Source of the DNA: JAWVZH01 sp033722295
Lineage (GTDB): Bacteria; Bacteroidota; Bacteroidia; Chitinophagales; Saprospiraceae
DNA length: 12,321 nt
NCBI GenBank assembly: GCA_033722295.1
Contig: JAWVZH010000096.1
Coordinates: 1 to 12,321 of the forward strand
Direction: 5' to 3'
This document shows, piece by piece, positions 1 to 6,127 of this stretch. Both the position numbers and the translations under genes were made by a program. Position 1 is the stretch's first letter. The number at the start of each line of letters is the position of its first letter. Below the pieces are notes generated by a model, which had not been told where the DNA came from, made no database searches, and saw only the letters and a list, made by a program, of their open reading frames with translations.

Positions 1-1
1 C

Positions 2-493
2 ATTGTCATCGGTGGTTTTGAAGCCCAGGCGATCGCAGTTGCCATGGAACGAATGGCGCCTAACAGGCCACTGACTCATGATCTATTCAAGAACACCCTT
101 GATATATTCGATATAGTTCTACATGAGGTCATCATCAGCGACCTACTTGACGGGATATTTTATGCAAAGCTCATCTGCATGAGGGAAGGCGATGTTTTCG
201 AGATCGACAGCCGTACCTCGGATGCCATCGCTATGGCCGTCAGATTCGGTTGTCCGATATTTACATACGATTTTATCCTTGAATCCGCCGGTGTTATTCT
301 GGAAGAGGAAGAAGAATCATCTGACACCAAAGAATCCAAGAGCAAAGTGAAGTCAGCCACTGCTCCTTTTGGTCAGTATAATGATGAAGAACTAGAGCAG
401 ATGCTCAATGATGTTCTGGCCGAGGAAGATTACGAGAAGGCAGCGAAGATCCGTGATGAGCTCAACATGCGGAAGGGTGGAAGTGACAGCTAA
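2..493 (+). CDS. Bifunctional nuclease (BFN/DUF151) domain protein with C-terminal UVR-like motif, 5' truncated
   Basis: The reading frame is open from base 2, so the gene enters from outside the window and its true start is not visible. The visible protein opens with IVIGGFEAQAIAVAMERM and continues through NRPLTHDLF, the typical core of the BFN family, then DGIFYAKL and IDSRTSDAIAMAVR, the conserved strand and helix signature. An acidic linker (EEEEESSD) leads to a C-terminal segment, YNDEELEQMLNDVLAEEDYEKAAKIRDEL, which resembles the UVR helical hairpin of UvrB/UvrC. BFN followed by UVR is a common arrangement in Bacteroidota. Some BFN proteins have been reported to degrade DNA and RNA, but the role in this phylum is not established. 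An internal ATG at 44 is inside the domain and is not a credible start. The gene converges on the threonine aldolase gene. Confidence 0.9.
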   Translation: MVIGGFEAQAIAVAMERMAPNRPLTHDLFKNTLDIFDIVLHEVIISDLLDGIFYAKLICMREGDVFEIDSRTSDAIAMAVRFGCPIFTYDFILESAGVILEEEEESSDTKESKSKVKSATAPFGQYNDEELEQMLNDVLAEEDYEKAAKIRDELNMRKGGSDS

Positions 494-598
494 CAATTAA
501 GTAGACTATATCATCCGCGGAGTTTAATGCGAAGTGTGATTCGATATATGCCTTGTCAATAGCTACAAGGAGCCGGAAGCACGCCCTATTGTCCCTCA

Positions 599-1618
599 TC
601 AGAGATCTATAGAATCAAGAACCTCAAGAACCTTTTCGATATCCTTTTCGGATAGGTCGAGGTGTGTCACGAAACGGACACTGTTCGCACCAAAGGTCGT
701 CGAATTAATACCTTTGGATTTCAGTACGTCCACAAGATCCTCGGCTGGAACGTTCTCTTTTAGGTCGAAGATCACGATATTGGTTTGAACGGGTCTCACA
801 CGATCAACATAACCCTGGCGATCCAGACACTCTCCAATTTTTTTTGCGCGTTCATTATCCGTTTTCAGTCTGTCAACATTATGATCGAGGGCGTATAATC
901 CGGCTGCAGCCAGGATGCCGACCTGCCTCATACCTCCGCCCATGACCTTTCTGTACCTTCGTGCCTGATGTATGAGGTCTTTTGATCCTATCAGGACAGA
1001 TCCTACAGGTGCACCCAATCCCTTGGACAGGCAGATGGAAATGGTGTCGAATAAAGGACCGACCTCTTTGGTATCATCGCCTGTCTCTACCAAAACATTG
1101 AATAATCTTGCCCCGTCAAGATGAATTCTGAGGCTATGCGACCTGGCTAATTCTGAAATGGCCCGCATTTCCTCAAGTGTGTAGTAACTTCCTCCACCCC
1201 GATTACAAGAATTCTCTATCGATACCAGGCTGGTCCTTGGCAGCCAGTCAAATTCAGGTTTGATCGCTGCGGTGATCATGTCAGGGTCTATCTTACCGTG
1301 ATCGCCATGTAGGAGATTGACTCCTATGCCAGAATTGAAGGCATACCCGGCAACTTCGTACTGATAGATATGAGAAGTGATATCGCAAATGACCTCATCC
1401 AGAGGTTGTGTGTTGCATTTTAGAGCGATCTGATTGGTCATGGTGCCGGAAGGACAGAAAAGAGCAGCTTCATGATCGAACATGCGTGCCAATCTTTCTT
1501 CAAGGGCATTGACGGTAGGATCTTCACCGAATACATCATCACCAACCCTGGCCTTCATCATGGATTCCAGCATGTCTGGGGTAGGTTTGGTTACCGTATC
1601 ACTTATCAAATTGATCAT
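599..1618 (-). CDS. ltaE: Low-specificity L-threonine aldolase
   Basis: A PLP-dependent fold-type I enzyme that cleaves L-threonine or L-allo-threonine to glycine and acetaldehyde. The 339 residues match the usual length of about 333-345. The N-terminus INLISDTVTKPTPDML corresponds to the family's SDTVTxPT opening, which fixes the ATG at 1618. Visible family motifs are FCPSGTMTNQIAL (54-66, phosphate and substrate region), ENSCNRGGGSYY (135-146), IHLDGARLFN (165-174, with Asp168 expected to contact the PLP pyridine nitrogen) and SICLSKGLGAPVGS (194-207), where Lys199 is the expected Schiff-base lysine. GLY1-type enzymes are cytosolic. It is the last gene of the minus-strand block, 67 bp after the lipoprotein gene. 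I saw no good TAnnTTTG box in that gap, so it may be co-transcribed. The symbol ltaE follows E. coli; the family is also called GLY1. Confidence 0.93.
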   Translation of the reverse strand: MINLISDTVTKPTPDMLESMMKARVGDDVFGEDPTVNALEERLARMFDHEAALFCPSGTMTNQIALKCNTQPLDEVICDITSHIYQYEVAGYAFNSGIGVNLLHGDHGKIDPDMITAAIKPEFDWLPRTSLVSIENSCNRGGGSYYTLEEMRAISELARSHSLRIHLDGARLFNVLVETGDDTKEVGPLFDTISICLSKGLGAPVGSVLIGSKDLIHQARRYRKVMGGGMRQVGILAAAGLYALDHNVDRLKTDNERAKKIGECLDRQGYVDRVRPVQTNIVIFDLKENVPAEDLVDVLKSKGINSTTFGANSVRFVTHLDLSEKDIEKVLEVLDSIDL

Positions 1619-1685
1619 AAGGGCAAATTAATTAAAACCCTTGAATCATTTGAGGTGACAAAACTGAAAAAGGGATAGAAAGGGA

Positions 1686-2483
1686 TCAGTAAACCTTACC
1701 GTTGGTACTGAATATCTTGAAATCCGCGCGCTGCCCGGCTTCCTGGCGATAGTCTTCGAGAAGATCGATGATCTCTTGTTCGGCGCCGGAGAATTTGAAA
1801 TAAAAAGTGGCCTCATTCATATGTGGGGGCCTGTCGTCGAAGTGCAGCTTGTCAGATTCGTCGATAGTGAAATTGGTGTATTGTCCGTCAGGAAGTACGA
1901 TATTTTCGCAGACCAACGAAAGGTCGGTCACAAAGTCGATGATCCGACCTGCATAATCAACCTCATAAGAGGTGGCATATCCCCAGATCATATTTTCAGG
2001 CAGCACATAGGTCATAGCAGGATTTACTATGATGCCTTCGGGGTTTGAGATATCGAGGACCATGCGATCTGAGAAGATATTGAGCGTACCAGTGTTGTCG
2101 ACAACATTTTTTAATGTGATATTGACGTAATATCTGTCATCATCCAACTCACCCAGTGAAGTTACCGTCTTCATTATCACTTTCTGTCCCGAATCACAGC
2201 TATCCGGTTGATTGATCTTTCTGATGATCACATCGATATAATCCCTTCCCTGTGTTGTCTCCACTTCGATGCTCGCCTGGTCGCAGACAGGATTTATCGT
2301 AGTAATGACCATGTCAACCATTCGACCGGACTCTGTAATGTCCTCAACTGCATATATTTCAAACTCTTCAAGAATATCTATCACTTTGTCATCGGGCGCA
2401 TCACCCAACCATGCACAGGAAGTCAAAACACCTGCAAACAGGAAGGTTAAGAGTGAAATTCGGATATTTTGGAATGCTGTCAT
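1686..2483 (-). CDS. Lipoprotein of unknown function with an internally duplicated motif
   Basis: The 265-residue protein begins with a short charged segment and a hydrophobic stretch ending LFAGVLTSC, a plausible lipobox with Cys23 as the lipidated residue. It should therefore be anchored in the inner or outer membrane facing the periplasm. I do not recognise the family. The mature part is acidic and predicted to be beta-rich, and contains a repeated motif: GRMVDMVITTINPVCDQ (53-69) and GRIIDFVTDLSLVCEN (179-194), suggesting two related domains. Further cysteines at 67, 96 and 192 are conserved at least between the two repeats (67 and 192). It begins 41 bp after the ftsY stop in the same orientation. 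In many Bacteroidota ftsY is instead followed by rimO, so this neighbour is not the usual one. The start at 2483 is chosen because it places the signal peptide at the N-terminus. Confidence 0.78.
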   Translation of the reverse strand: MTAFQNIRISLLTFLFAGVLTSCAWLGDAPDDKVIDILEEFEIYAVEDITESGRMVDMVITTINPVCDQASIEVETTQGRDYIDVIIRKINQPDSCDSGQKVIMKTVTSLGELDDDRYYVNITLKNVVDNTGTLNIFSDRMVLDISNPEGIIVNPAMTYVLPENMIWGYATSYEVDYAGRIIDFVTDLSLVCENIVLPDGQYTNFTIDESDKLHFDDRPPHMNEATFYFKFSGAEQEIIDLLEDYRQEAGQRADFKIFSTNGKVY

Positions 2484-2524
2484 ATACTTAGAACGAAGGA
2501 GTACGCAGTATGCTGTTTAAGTTA

Positions 2525-3478
2525 TCATTTAAATAATGATTGAACAAATGCTTTGGTGTTAAAGACCTGGAGAAGTTCTACAGCTTCTCCGACGCCGATG
2601 TATTTGATCGGAATCTTGAACTGGTCTGATATGCCAAGAGCAACACCTCCCTTTGCCGTTCCATCCAGTTTTGTGAGCGCAAGTGCAGTGACATCGGTTG
2701 CCTCCGTAAAATGTCTGCATTGTTCTATAGCATTCTGACCGGTTGTGGCATCGAGTACCAGGAGAACCTCATGAGGGGCTCCATTGAGTGCTTTATTTAC
2801 TGAATTCCGGATCTTGGTCAGCTCTCGCATTAGATTGAGTTTGGTATGCAATCGTCCCGCTGTATCGATGATGGCGACATCACAGTTGTTGTCCTGGGCA
2901 TACTTTACCGTTTCGTAAGCTACAGCACCAGGATCTGCGTGCATACCCTTGGAGTAGAACTCACAGCCCACTCGTTCCGACCAGATCTTGAGCTGGTCAA
3001 CAGCAGCGGCACGGAAAGTGTCACCGGCTCCGAGTACGACATTGAGACCTTGTTGCTTATACTGATAGGCCAGTTTACCTATAGTCGTAGTTTTGCCCAC
3101 ACCATTCACACCAACGACCAGCATGACATAAGGCCTTTTGTCCTCAGGCAAAGAGAAGTCTTCTATGCTTTCGGTGTTATTTTCTTCCAGCAGGTCAACT
3201 ATAACACCTTCCATGAAGGAGTTCAGTTCAGATGTATTGATGTATTTGTCTTCAGCCACCTTCTCTTCAAGACGGTCGATGATCTTCACGGTGGTTTCAA
3301 GGCCTACATCTGAAGATATCAGCGCCTCTTCCAGTTCATCGAGCGTTTCGACGTCGACCTGGCTTTTACCGGCAACGGCCTTGGATATCTTTGACAGGAA
3401 GCTGGATTTGGTTTTCTCCAGGCCTTTTTCGAGGTCCTTTTCTTTTTCCTTGCTGAAAAATTTGTCAAAAAAGCTCAT
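2525..3478 (-). CDS. ftsY: Signal recognition particle receptor FtsY
   Basis: The SRP-receptor GTPase docks the Ffh-4.5S RNA-ribosome complex to the inner membrane for co-translational insertion. Counting from the ATG at 3478 (317 residues), a charged amphipathic N-terminus (MSFFDKFFSKEKEK) leads into the N domain, where SKAVAGKSQVD and LEEALISSDVG are typical. The NG GTPase follows, with the P-loop GVNGVGKTTTIGKLA (about 123-137), GAGDTFRAAAVDQL (150-163, the SRP-GTPase insertion region), DTAGR (205-209) and TKLDG (269-273). It has the short form without the long acidic A domain of E. coli, as usual in this phylum. An ATG at 3484 would add two residues and a TTG at 3487 one more. MSFFDK is preferred because Bacteroidota FtsY commonly start this way. 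No Shine-Dalgarno sequence is visible; the preceding bases are U-rich and end a strong hairpin only a few bases upstream. Confidence 0.95.
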   Translation of the reverse strand: MSFFDKFFSKEKEKDLEKGLEKTKSSFLSKISKAVAGKSQVDVETLDELEEALISSDVGLETTVKIIDRLEEKVAEDKYINTSELNSFMEGVIVDLLEENNTESIEDFSLPEDKRPYVMLVVGVNGVGKTTTIGKLAYQYKQQGLNVVLGAGDTFRAAAVDQLKIWSERVGCEFYSKGMHADPGAVAYETVKYAQDNNCDVAIIDTAGRLHTKLNLMRELTKIRNSVNKALNGAPHEVLLVLDATTGQNAIEQCRHFTEATDVTALALTKLDGTAKGGVALGISDQFKIPIKYIGVGEAVELLQVFNTKAFVQSLFK

Positions 3479-3484
3479 AGGCAT

Positions 3485-3540
3485 CAAATAAAAAGCGCTT
3501 TATACTCATCCATTCAGAGGACAGGGTATAAAGCGCTTTT
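3485..3540 (-). terminator. Rho-independent terminator between the DUF4295 gene and ftsY
   Basis: A perfect 15-bp inverted repeat, AAAAGCGCTTTATAC at 3491-3505 and its exact complement at 3526-3540, encloses a 20-nt loop. On the minus strand the second arm is followed by a U-rich run (TTTTTATTTG), as expected for intrinsic termination after the rpmB-rpmG-DUF4295 transcript. The hairpin foot lies 6 bp from the ATG at 3484 and 12 bp from the ATG at 3478. No space is left for a separate ftsY promoter downstream of it, so ftsY expression probably depends on read-through or on a promoter overlapping the hairpin. Confidence 0.75.
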
Positions 3541-3560
3541 GTCAATAATTTTAAGGGTGG

Positions 3561-3737
3561 CTACTTGTTTTCAGCCAGATATTCCTTGACTTTGTCTTTG
3601 TGTATCATGATTTCCTTGTAGGAATATTTGCCCGTAGTCGGGTTTTTCACGCTTGTAACGACCTTGACAAAGTCACGGCCTGATCCAGCGTTTTGTGCCC
3701 TTTGAGCAACCCTTGCGTTCTTAGATACTTTTCCCAT
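3561..3737 (-). CDS. DUF4295 family small protein
   Basis: A 58-residue basic protein, beginning MGKVSKNARVAQRAQ and ending KVKEYLAENK. The central SGRDFVKVVTSVKNPTTG and KYSYKEIMIHKDKV match the small DUF4295 family that in Bacteroidota is encoded just after rpmG. The family's function is unknown. Its size, positive charge and place between L33 and FtsY suggest a ribosome-associated role, but that is inference. The ATG at 3737 lies 2 bp after the rpmG stop, so the two are very likely translationally coupled. The strong hairpin terminator follows 20 bp after its stop codon. Confidence 0.88.
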   Translation of the reverse strand: MGKVSKNARVAQRAQNAGSGRDFVKVVTSVKNPTTGKYSYKEIMIHKDKVKEYLAENK

Positions 3738-3739
3738 TG

Positions 3740-3928
3740 TTATTTGATTTCTTTATGTATTGTATACCTCTTTAAAATAGGATTGTACTTTTTTAGTTCC
3801 AAGCGGTCGGGAGTATTTTTCCTATTTTTTTCGGTAACATACCGTGAAGTCCCCGGCATACCTGAATCCTTATGCTCTGTGCACTCCAATATAACCTGTA
3901 TTCTATTTCCTTTTTGCTTCTTAGCCAT
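3740..3928 (-). CDS. rpmG: 50S ribosomal protein L33
   Basis: A 62-residue L33 of the large ribosomal subunit. Family features are the basic N-terminus MAKKQKGNRIQVILECTEHK, then SGMPGTSRYVTEKNRKNTPDRLELKKYNP and the C-terminal LKRYTIHKEIK. Only one cysteine (Cys16) is present, so this is the cysteine-poor form without the paired CxxC motifs that bind zinc. It starts 3 bp after the rpmB stop and is followed after 2 bp by the DUF4295 gene, a tight and conserved Bacteroidota operon. Confidence 0.97.
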   Translation of the reverse strand: MAKKQKGNRIQVILECTEHKDSGMPGTSRYVTEKNRKNTPDRLELKKYNPILKRYTIHKEIK

Positions 3929-3931
3929 GAC

Positions 3932-4180
3932 TTAAAGCTTTATACCGGTTTTGATCCCTTTTTTCTCCAGTTTCTTGATATAGGCATATATGCCCAGCTT
4001 GTTGATACTTCTCAGGGCATTGGTGGATACCTTGAGGGTGACCCACTTGTCGACCTCTGGGATATAGAACTTCTTCTTGTGAAGATTGGGTAGAAATCTG
4101 CGCTTGTGCTTCACATTGGAGTGAGACACCGAATGACCCGTAATCGGCCTTTTACCCGTTATATCGCATATCTTAGACAT
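3932..4180 (-). CDS. rpmB: 50S ribosomal protein L28
   Basis: An 82-residue L28 of the large ribosomal subunit, close to the usual 78-80 residues. The N-terminus MSKICDITGKRPITGHSVSHS and the following KHKRRFLPNLHKKKFYIPE are diagnostic. The C-terminus LRSINKLGIYAYIKKL is also typical. It carries one cysteine (Cys5) and lacks the further cysteines needed for a zinc site, as does the L33 next to it. It is the first gene of the minus-strand ribosomal operon and has a clear Bacteroidota promoter and a leader of about 50 bp. Confidence 0.97.
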   Translation of the reverse strand: MSKICDITGKRPITGHSVSHSNVKHKRRFLPNLHKKKFYIPEVDKWVTLKVSTNALRSINKLGIYAYIKKLEKKGIKTGIKL

Positions 4181-4188
4181 AATACCTG

Positions 4189-4230
4189 TGGTTTAAAACC
4201 AGTAAAAATTACAAATCCCCTGTAAAGGGG
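4189..4230 (-). promoter_or_regulatory. rpmB leader with two short inverted repeats
   Basis: Immediately downstream of the predicted transcription start the leader holds CCCCTTTACAGGGG (4217-4230), a 4-bp GC stem that would sit at or near the mRNA 5' end. Nearer the start codon is TGGTTTTAAACCA (4189-4201), an almost perfect palindrome. They could stabilise the message or act as a control site. No known ribosomal leader structure was recognised. Confidence 0.3.
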
Positions 4231-4233
4231 CGG

Positions 4234-4264
4234 CAAAGATACGACATCTTCTTAAATCATCAAA
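4234..4264 (-). promoter_or_regulatory. Bacteroidota-type promoter for rpmB-rpmG-DUF4295
   Basis: Read on the minus strand, TTTG (4261-4264) is followed after 19 bp by TATCTTTG (4234-4241). This fits the Bacteroidota sigma-A consensus TTTG-N19-TAnnTTTG exactly. Transcription would start a few bases downstream, near 4228, leaving a leader of roughly 50 bases before the rpmB ATG. Confidence 0.75.
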
Positions 4265-4410
4265 CCTTTGAAGGAGTATTAGGTAACAGACATTCGGGGA
4301 GTGTCATGACTATATGATTGATGAAAATCCTAAATCGTTCCTCGCATTCAGCGCCCTTCAACTTAACCGGGAGATGGCAGGATGAACTTATCATTTTCTT
4401 CAGATTGTTC

Positions 4411-4418
4411 TATCTTTG
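4411..4418 (+). promoter_or_regulatory. -7 box for tRNA-Arg
   Basis: TATCTTTG matches the Bacteroidota -7 consensus TAnnTTTG and lies 37 bp upstream of the tRNA. No convincing TTTG -33 box is seen at the expected distance (4388-4391 reads TTAT). A small hairpin, ACCAGA (4431-4436) with TCTGGT (4445-4450), sits in the leader before the mature tRNA and may be part of the precursor. The rest of the divergent region, about 4265-4400, shows nothing I can name. Confidence 0.55.
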
Positions 4419-4455
4419 CCCTCTCGCAATACCAGAGTTCAATATCTGGTAAAAT

Positions 4456-4532
4456 GGCTCCGTAGCTCAACTGGATAGAGTACCTGACTACGGATCAGGC
4501 GGTTGAAGGTTCGAATCCTTCCGGAGTCACCA
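4456..4532 (+). tRNA. tRNA-Arg (anticodon ACG)
   Basis: A complete cloverleaf. The acceptor arm GGCTCCG (4456-4462) pairs with CGGAGTC (4522-4528) with one G-U pair. The D arm contains AGCTCAACTGGATAGAG. The anticodon stem CCTGA/TCAGG encloses the loop CTACGGA with anticodon ACG, which is expected to be edited to ICG and read CGN arginine codons. The T arm is GAAGG-TTCGAAT-CCTTC. The discriminator base is A4529 and the CCA end is encoded (4530-4532). A strong hairpin with a T run follows 2 bp later. Confidence 0.96.
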
Positions 4533-4534
4533 TG

Positions 4535-4575
4535 ATCAGATGCGCGTGGCATATGCTACGCGCATCTGATTTTTA
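4535..4575 (+). terminator. tRNA-Arg terminator, also REP-like palindrome copy A
   Basis: The arms ATCAGATGCGCGT (4535-4547) and ACGCGCATCTGAT (4558-4570) are exact complements. The 10-bp centre GGCATATGCT continues the pairing with one G-T pair around a GCATATGC palindrome. The right arm runs straight into TTTTT (4570-4574), so the structure is a good intrinsic terminator for the tRNA transcript. Its framework, AGATG-nn-CGTGG-nn-TA-nn-CTACG-nn-CATCT, is shared with the palindrome at 5216-5249 and it belongs to the same family. It lies 87 bp upstream of the RAYT gene. Confidence 0.8.
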
Positions 4576-4594
4576 ATGACAACCAATGCAATAA

Positions 4595-4618
4595 ATAGCC
4601 ACCTGTTCAGGTTGCTAT
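4595..4618. repeat. Imperfect palindrome upstream of the RAYT gene
   Basis: ATAGCCACCTG (4595-4605) and CAGGTTGCTAT (4608-4618) form a 24-bp palindrome with one mismatched pair (C4600 against T4613) and a 2-bp centre. It is unlike the 34-bp family in sequence. It lies 44 bp before the RAYT ATG, where an operator or a leader hairpin could sit. Confidence 0.4.
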
Positions 4619-4661
4619 AGATAATTAAGAGAACACTAAAACGGGACAAGGCCTGCACACT

Positions 4662-5216
4662 ATGAGACGTGCTTATCATATCCATGATCAGAACGAGTTG
4701 TATTTCATGACCCTACAGGTGATCGACTGGGTAGATATTTTTACTCGTCAGATCTATCGGGATATCATCATAGACAGCCTGGCCTACTGCAGAAAGAATA
4801 AGGGACTGCGGCTCTGGGCTTATGTTGTTATGAGTAATCATTTGCACATAATCATAAGCAGTACTCGCAGTGATCTTTCCGGCGTACTTCGCGATTTTAA
4901 GAGACACACTTCTTCCAACATACTACAAACCATGTGTGGCCGGATCGAAAGCCGCTTCTATTGGATGAAAGAACGCTTTGAAACAGCCTCACTTCGACAT
5001 AGCAGGAATAAAGGCCTGCAATTCTGGACCCATGAAAATCGGGCAATTCATCTTTGGAGTAGAAAATGGATTTTTCAAAAGCTCAATTACATCCATATGA
5101 ATCCTGTAAAAGCCGGTCTTGTAGCCAGACCTGAAGACTGGTTGTACAGCAGTGCCAGAAATTATTCCGGCCTGGATAATGTGATGCAGATAGATCTAAT
5201 TGGTATAGATGATTAG
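4662..5216 (+). CDS. REP-associated tyrosine transposase (RAYT, Y1/HUH family)
   Basis: A 184-residue single-domain transposase of the IS200/IS605-like Y1 superfamily, RAYT branch. It shows the HUH-type metal motif His60-Leu61-His62 in YVVMSNHLHIII, and the nucleophile helix LNYIHMNPVKAGLV. Tyr143 there aligns with Tyr115 in the DYIYINPVKHG segment of the E. coli RAYT. The segment FWTHENRAIHLWSRKWIFQK and the tail PEDWLYSSARNYSG are typical of Bacteroidota RAYTs, so the gene appears full length and intact. RAYTs nick single-stranded DNA at REP palindromes and are thought to spread them. Palindromes of one family flank it: copy A 87 bp upstream and copy B starting on the last base of the stop codon. 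No terminal repeats of an ordinary insertion sequence are seen. No clear promoter or Shine-Dalgarno sequence was found; the ATG at 4662 gives the canonical N-terminus. Confidence 0.92.
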   Translation: MRRAYHIHDQNELYFMTLQVIDWVDIFTRQIYRDIIIDSLAYCRKNKGLRLWAYVVMSNHLHIIISSTRSDLSGVLRDFKRHTSSNILQTMCGRIESRFYWMKERFETASLRHSRNKGLQFWTHENRAIHLWSRKWIFQKLNYIHMNPVKAGLVARPEDWLYSSARNYSGLDNVMQIDLIGIDD

Positions 5217-5264
5217 TAGATGATCGTGGTTTAAACTACGATCATCTACAACGATAAACTTCAT
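5216..5264 (+). repeat. REP-like palindrome copy B with conserved right flank
   Basis: The arms GTAGATGATCGT (5216-5227) and ACGATCATCTAC (5238-5249) are exact complements around GGTTTAAACT, which keeps pairing except for one G-T pair. The total is 34 bp. The left arm begins with the last base of the RAYT stop codon. It starts with GTAG, the tetranucleotide that E. coli RAYT recognises at the foot of REP hairpins, although here it is paired with CTAC. From 5236 to 5264 the right arm and its flank (CAACGATAAACTTCAT) resemble 8977-9004, so the repeated unit reaches beyond the palindrome. It lies between convergent genes and may also help end transcription, but has no T run. Confidence 0.75.
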
Positions 5265-5292
5265 ACTCGCCGTCTTCTGCCTCACCTCATGA

Positions 5293-6000
5293 CTAATCCT
5301 TCAAAAAATAGTCTATAGTCGTTACGACTCTGACAATTTTGATTTCCGGGGTGTTCTCATCTCTATCCGTTATCGTGAACAATCCCTGATTGGCCTTTTT
5401 TATACCACCCACCTCCGAATCCGAATCCTTGGCAAATTTTTCAGCAACCTCCCTGGCTTTCTTGGTGGCTTCCTCGATCATTTCTGGTTTTATATCATTA
5501 AGGCCACTGAACGTATAGGAAATTGGTCTCCAGGTATTCTTTGAATTAAGCAGGATCCCTTTGGCAATCAGATCCAGGGACTTGTTTTGGGCGCGTTTTA
5601 TTTTTTCAAGGTCTTCGGTACGCACCGTGATATCAGAATTGGCGACATACCTGTACTCCGCATAATCATTACGATCGTAGGTTGAAGATTTCCTGTCAAT
5701 GATTGTTGTCACGCCCATGTCCACCTCTTCCTCAGTAAAACCCAGTTGATCGAAAAAGCTCTGAACTTCTTTCTTTTGATCTTCCAGACTCACCTTAATC
5801 CCATTCAGATCATTGCCAACGATTGATATTTGCATGGGCCAAACCGCAAGGTCAGCATCCACCTCACGCTCTGAAAGCCCCTTGACGGTAACGGCCTTAT
5901 CAAATGCCTTTGCTTTACGATGCATATCTCCGATCAGAAATCCGGCGACGACAAGAGCTACTGAAAGAACGATGAAGGAAATAGTGGATGAGCTGTTCAT
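5293..6000 (-). CDS. SIMPL domain (DUF541) protein
   Basis: A 235-residue protein with one N-terminal hydrophobic segment (about residues 7-24, ISFIVLSVALVVAGFLIG), which should act as an uncleaved anchor with the rest in the periplasm. The body matches the SIMPL family: FDKAVTVKGLSEREVDADLAVWPMQI near the start, a central DYAEYRYVANSDITVRTEDLEKI, the segment PISYTFSGLNDIKPEMIEEATKKAREVAEKFAKDS and a C-terminal VVTTIDYFLKD. Family members (for example E. coli YggE and Brucella BP26) are periplasmic or membrane-associated proteins linked to stress, with no agreed biochemical activity. A weak promoter-like TAACTTTC lies on the minus strand at 6059-6066. The gene is followed by the convergent RAYT gene. 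Confidence 0.9.
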   Translation of the reverse strand: MNSSSTISFIVLSVALVVAGFLIGDMHRKAKAFDKAVTVKGLSEREVDADLAVWPMQISIVGNDLNGIKVSLEDQKKEVQSFFDQLGFTEEEVDMGVTTIIDRKSSTYDRNDYAEYRYVANSDITVRTEDLEKIKRAQNKSLDLIAKGILLNSKNTWRPISYTFSGLNDIKPEMIEEATKKAREVAEKFAKDSDSEVGGIKKANQGLFTITDRDENTPEIKIVRVVTTIDYFLKD

Positions 6001-6127
6001 GACTCTGTTTTTTAGTATCGAAAAATGCGTAACATGTTATTGGGCAAGTGAATCACAGGAAAGTTAACGGAATTTGTGGGAATGGACAATACAGAATGTC
6101 AGATCCACTATTTCGATTCTAATCAGT

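Noticed and set aside
551..570. Inverted repeat CCTTGT/ACAAGG between the BFN and threonine aldolase genes as a terminator
   Set aside because: The stem is only 6 bp with an 8-nt loop and no T run on either strand. The 105-bp gap has no better structure.
2846..3491. Plus-strand frames of 155 and 117 residues opposite ftsY
   Set aside because: They mirror a highly conserved GTPase gene, have compositionally odd serine-rich or low-complexity products and show no domain motif. They are shadows.
4535..5249. The RAYT region as an ordinary insertion sequence with terminal inverted repeats
   Set aside because: The flanking repeats are self-palindromes rather than a left/right inverted pair, no target duplication is visible, and a copy family lies elsewhere without a transposase gene.
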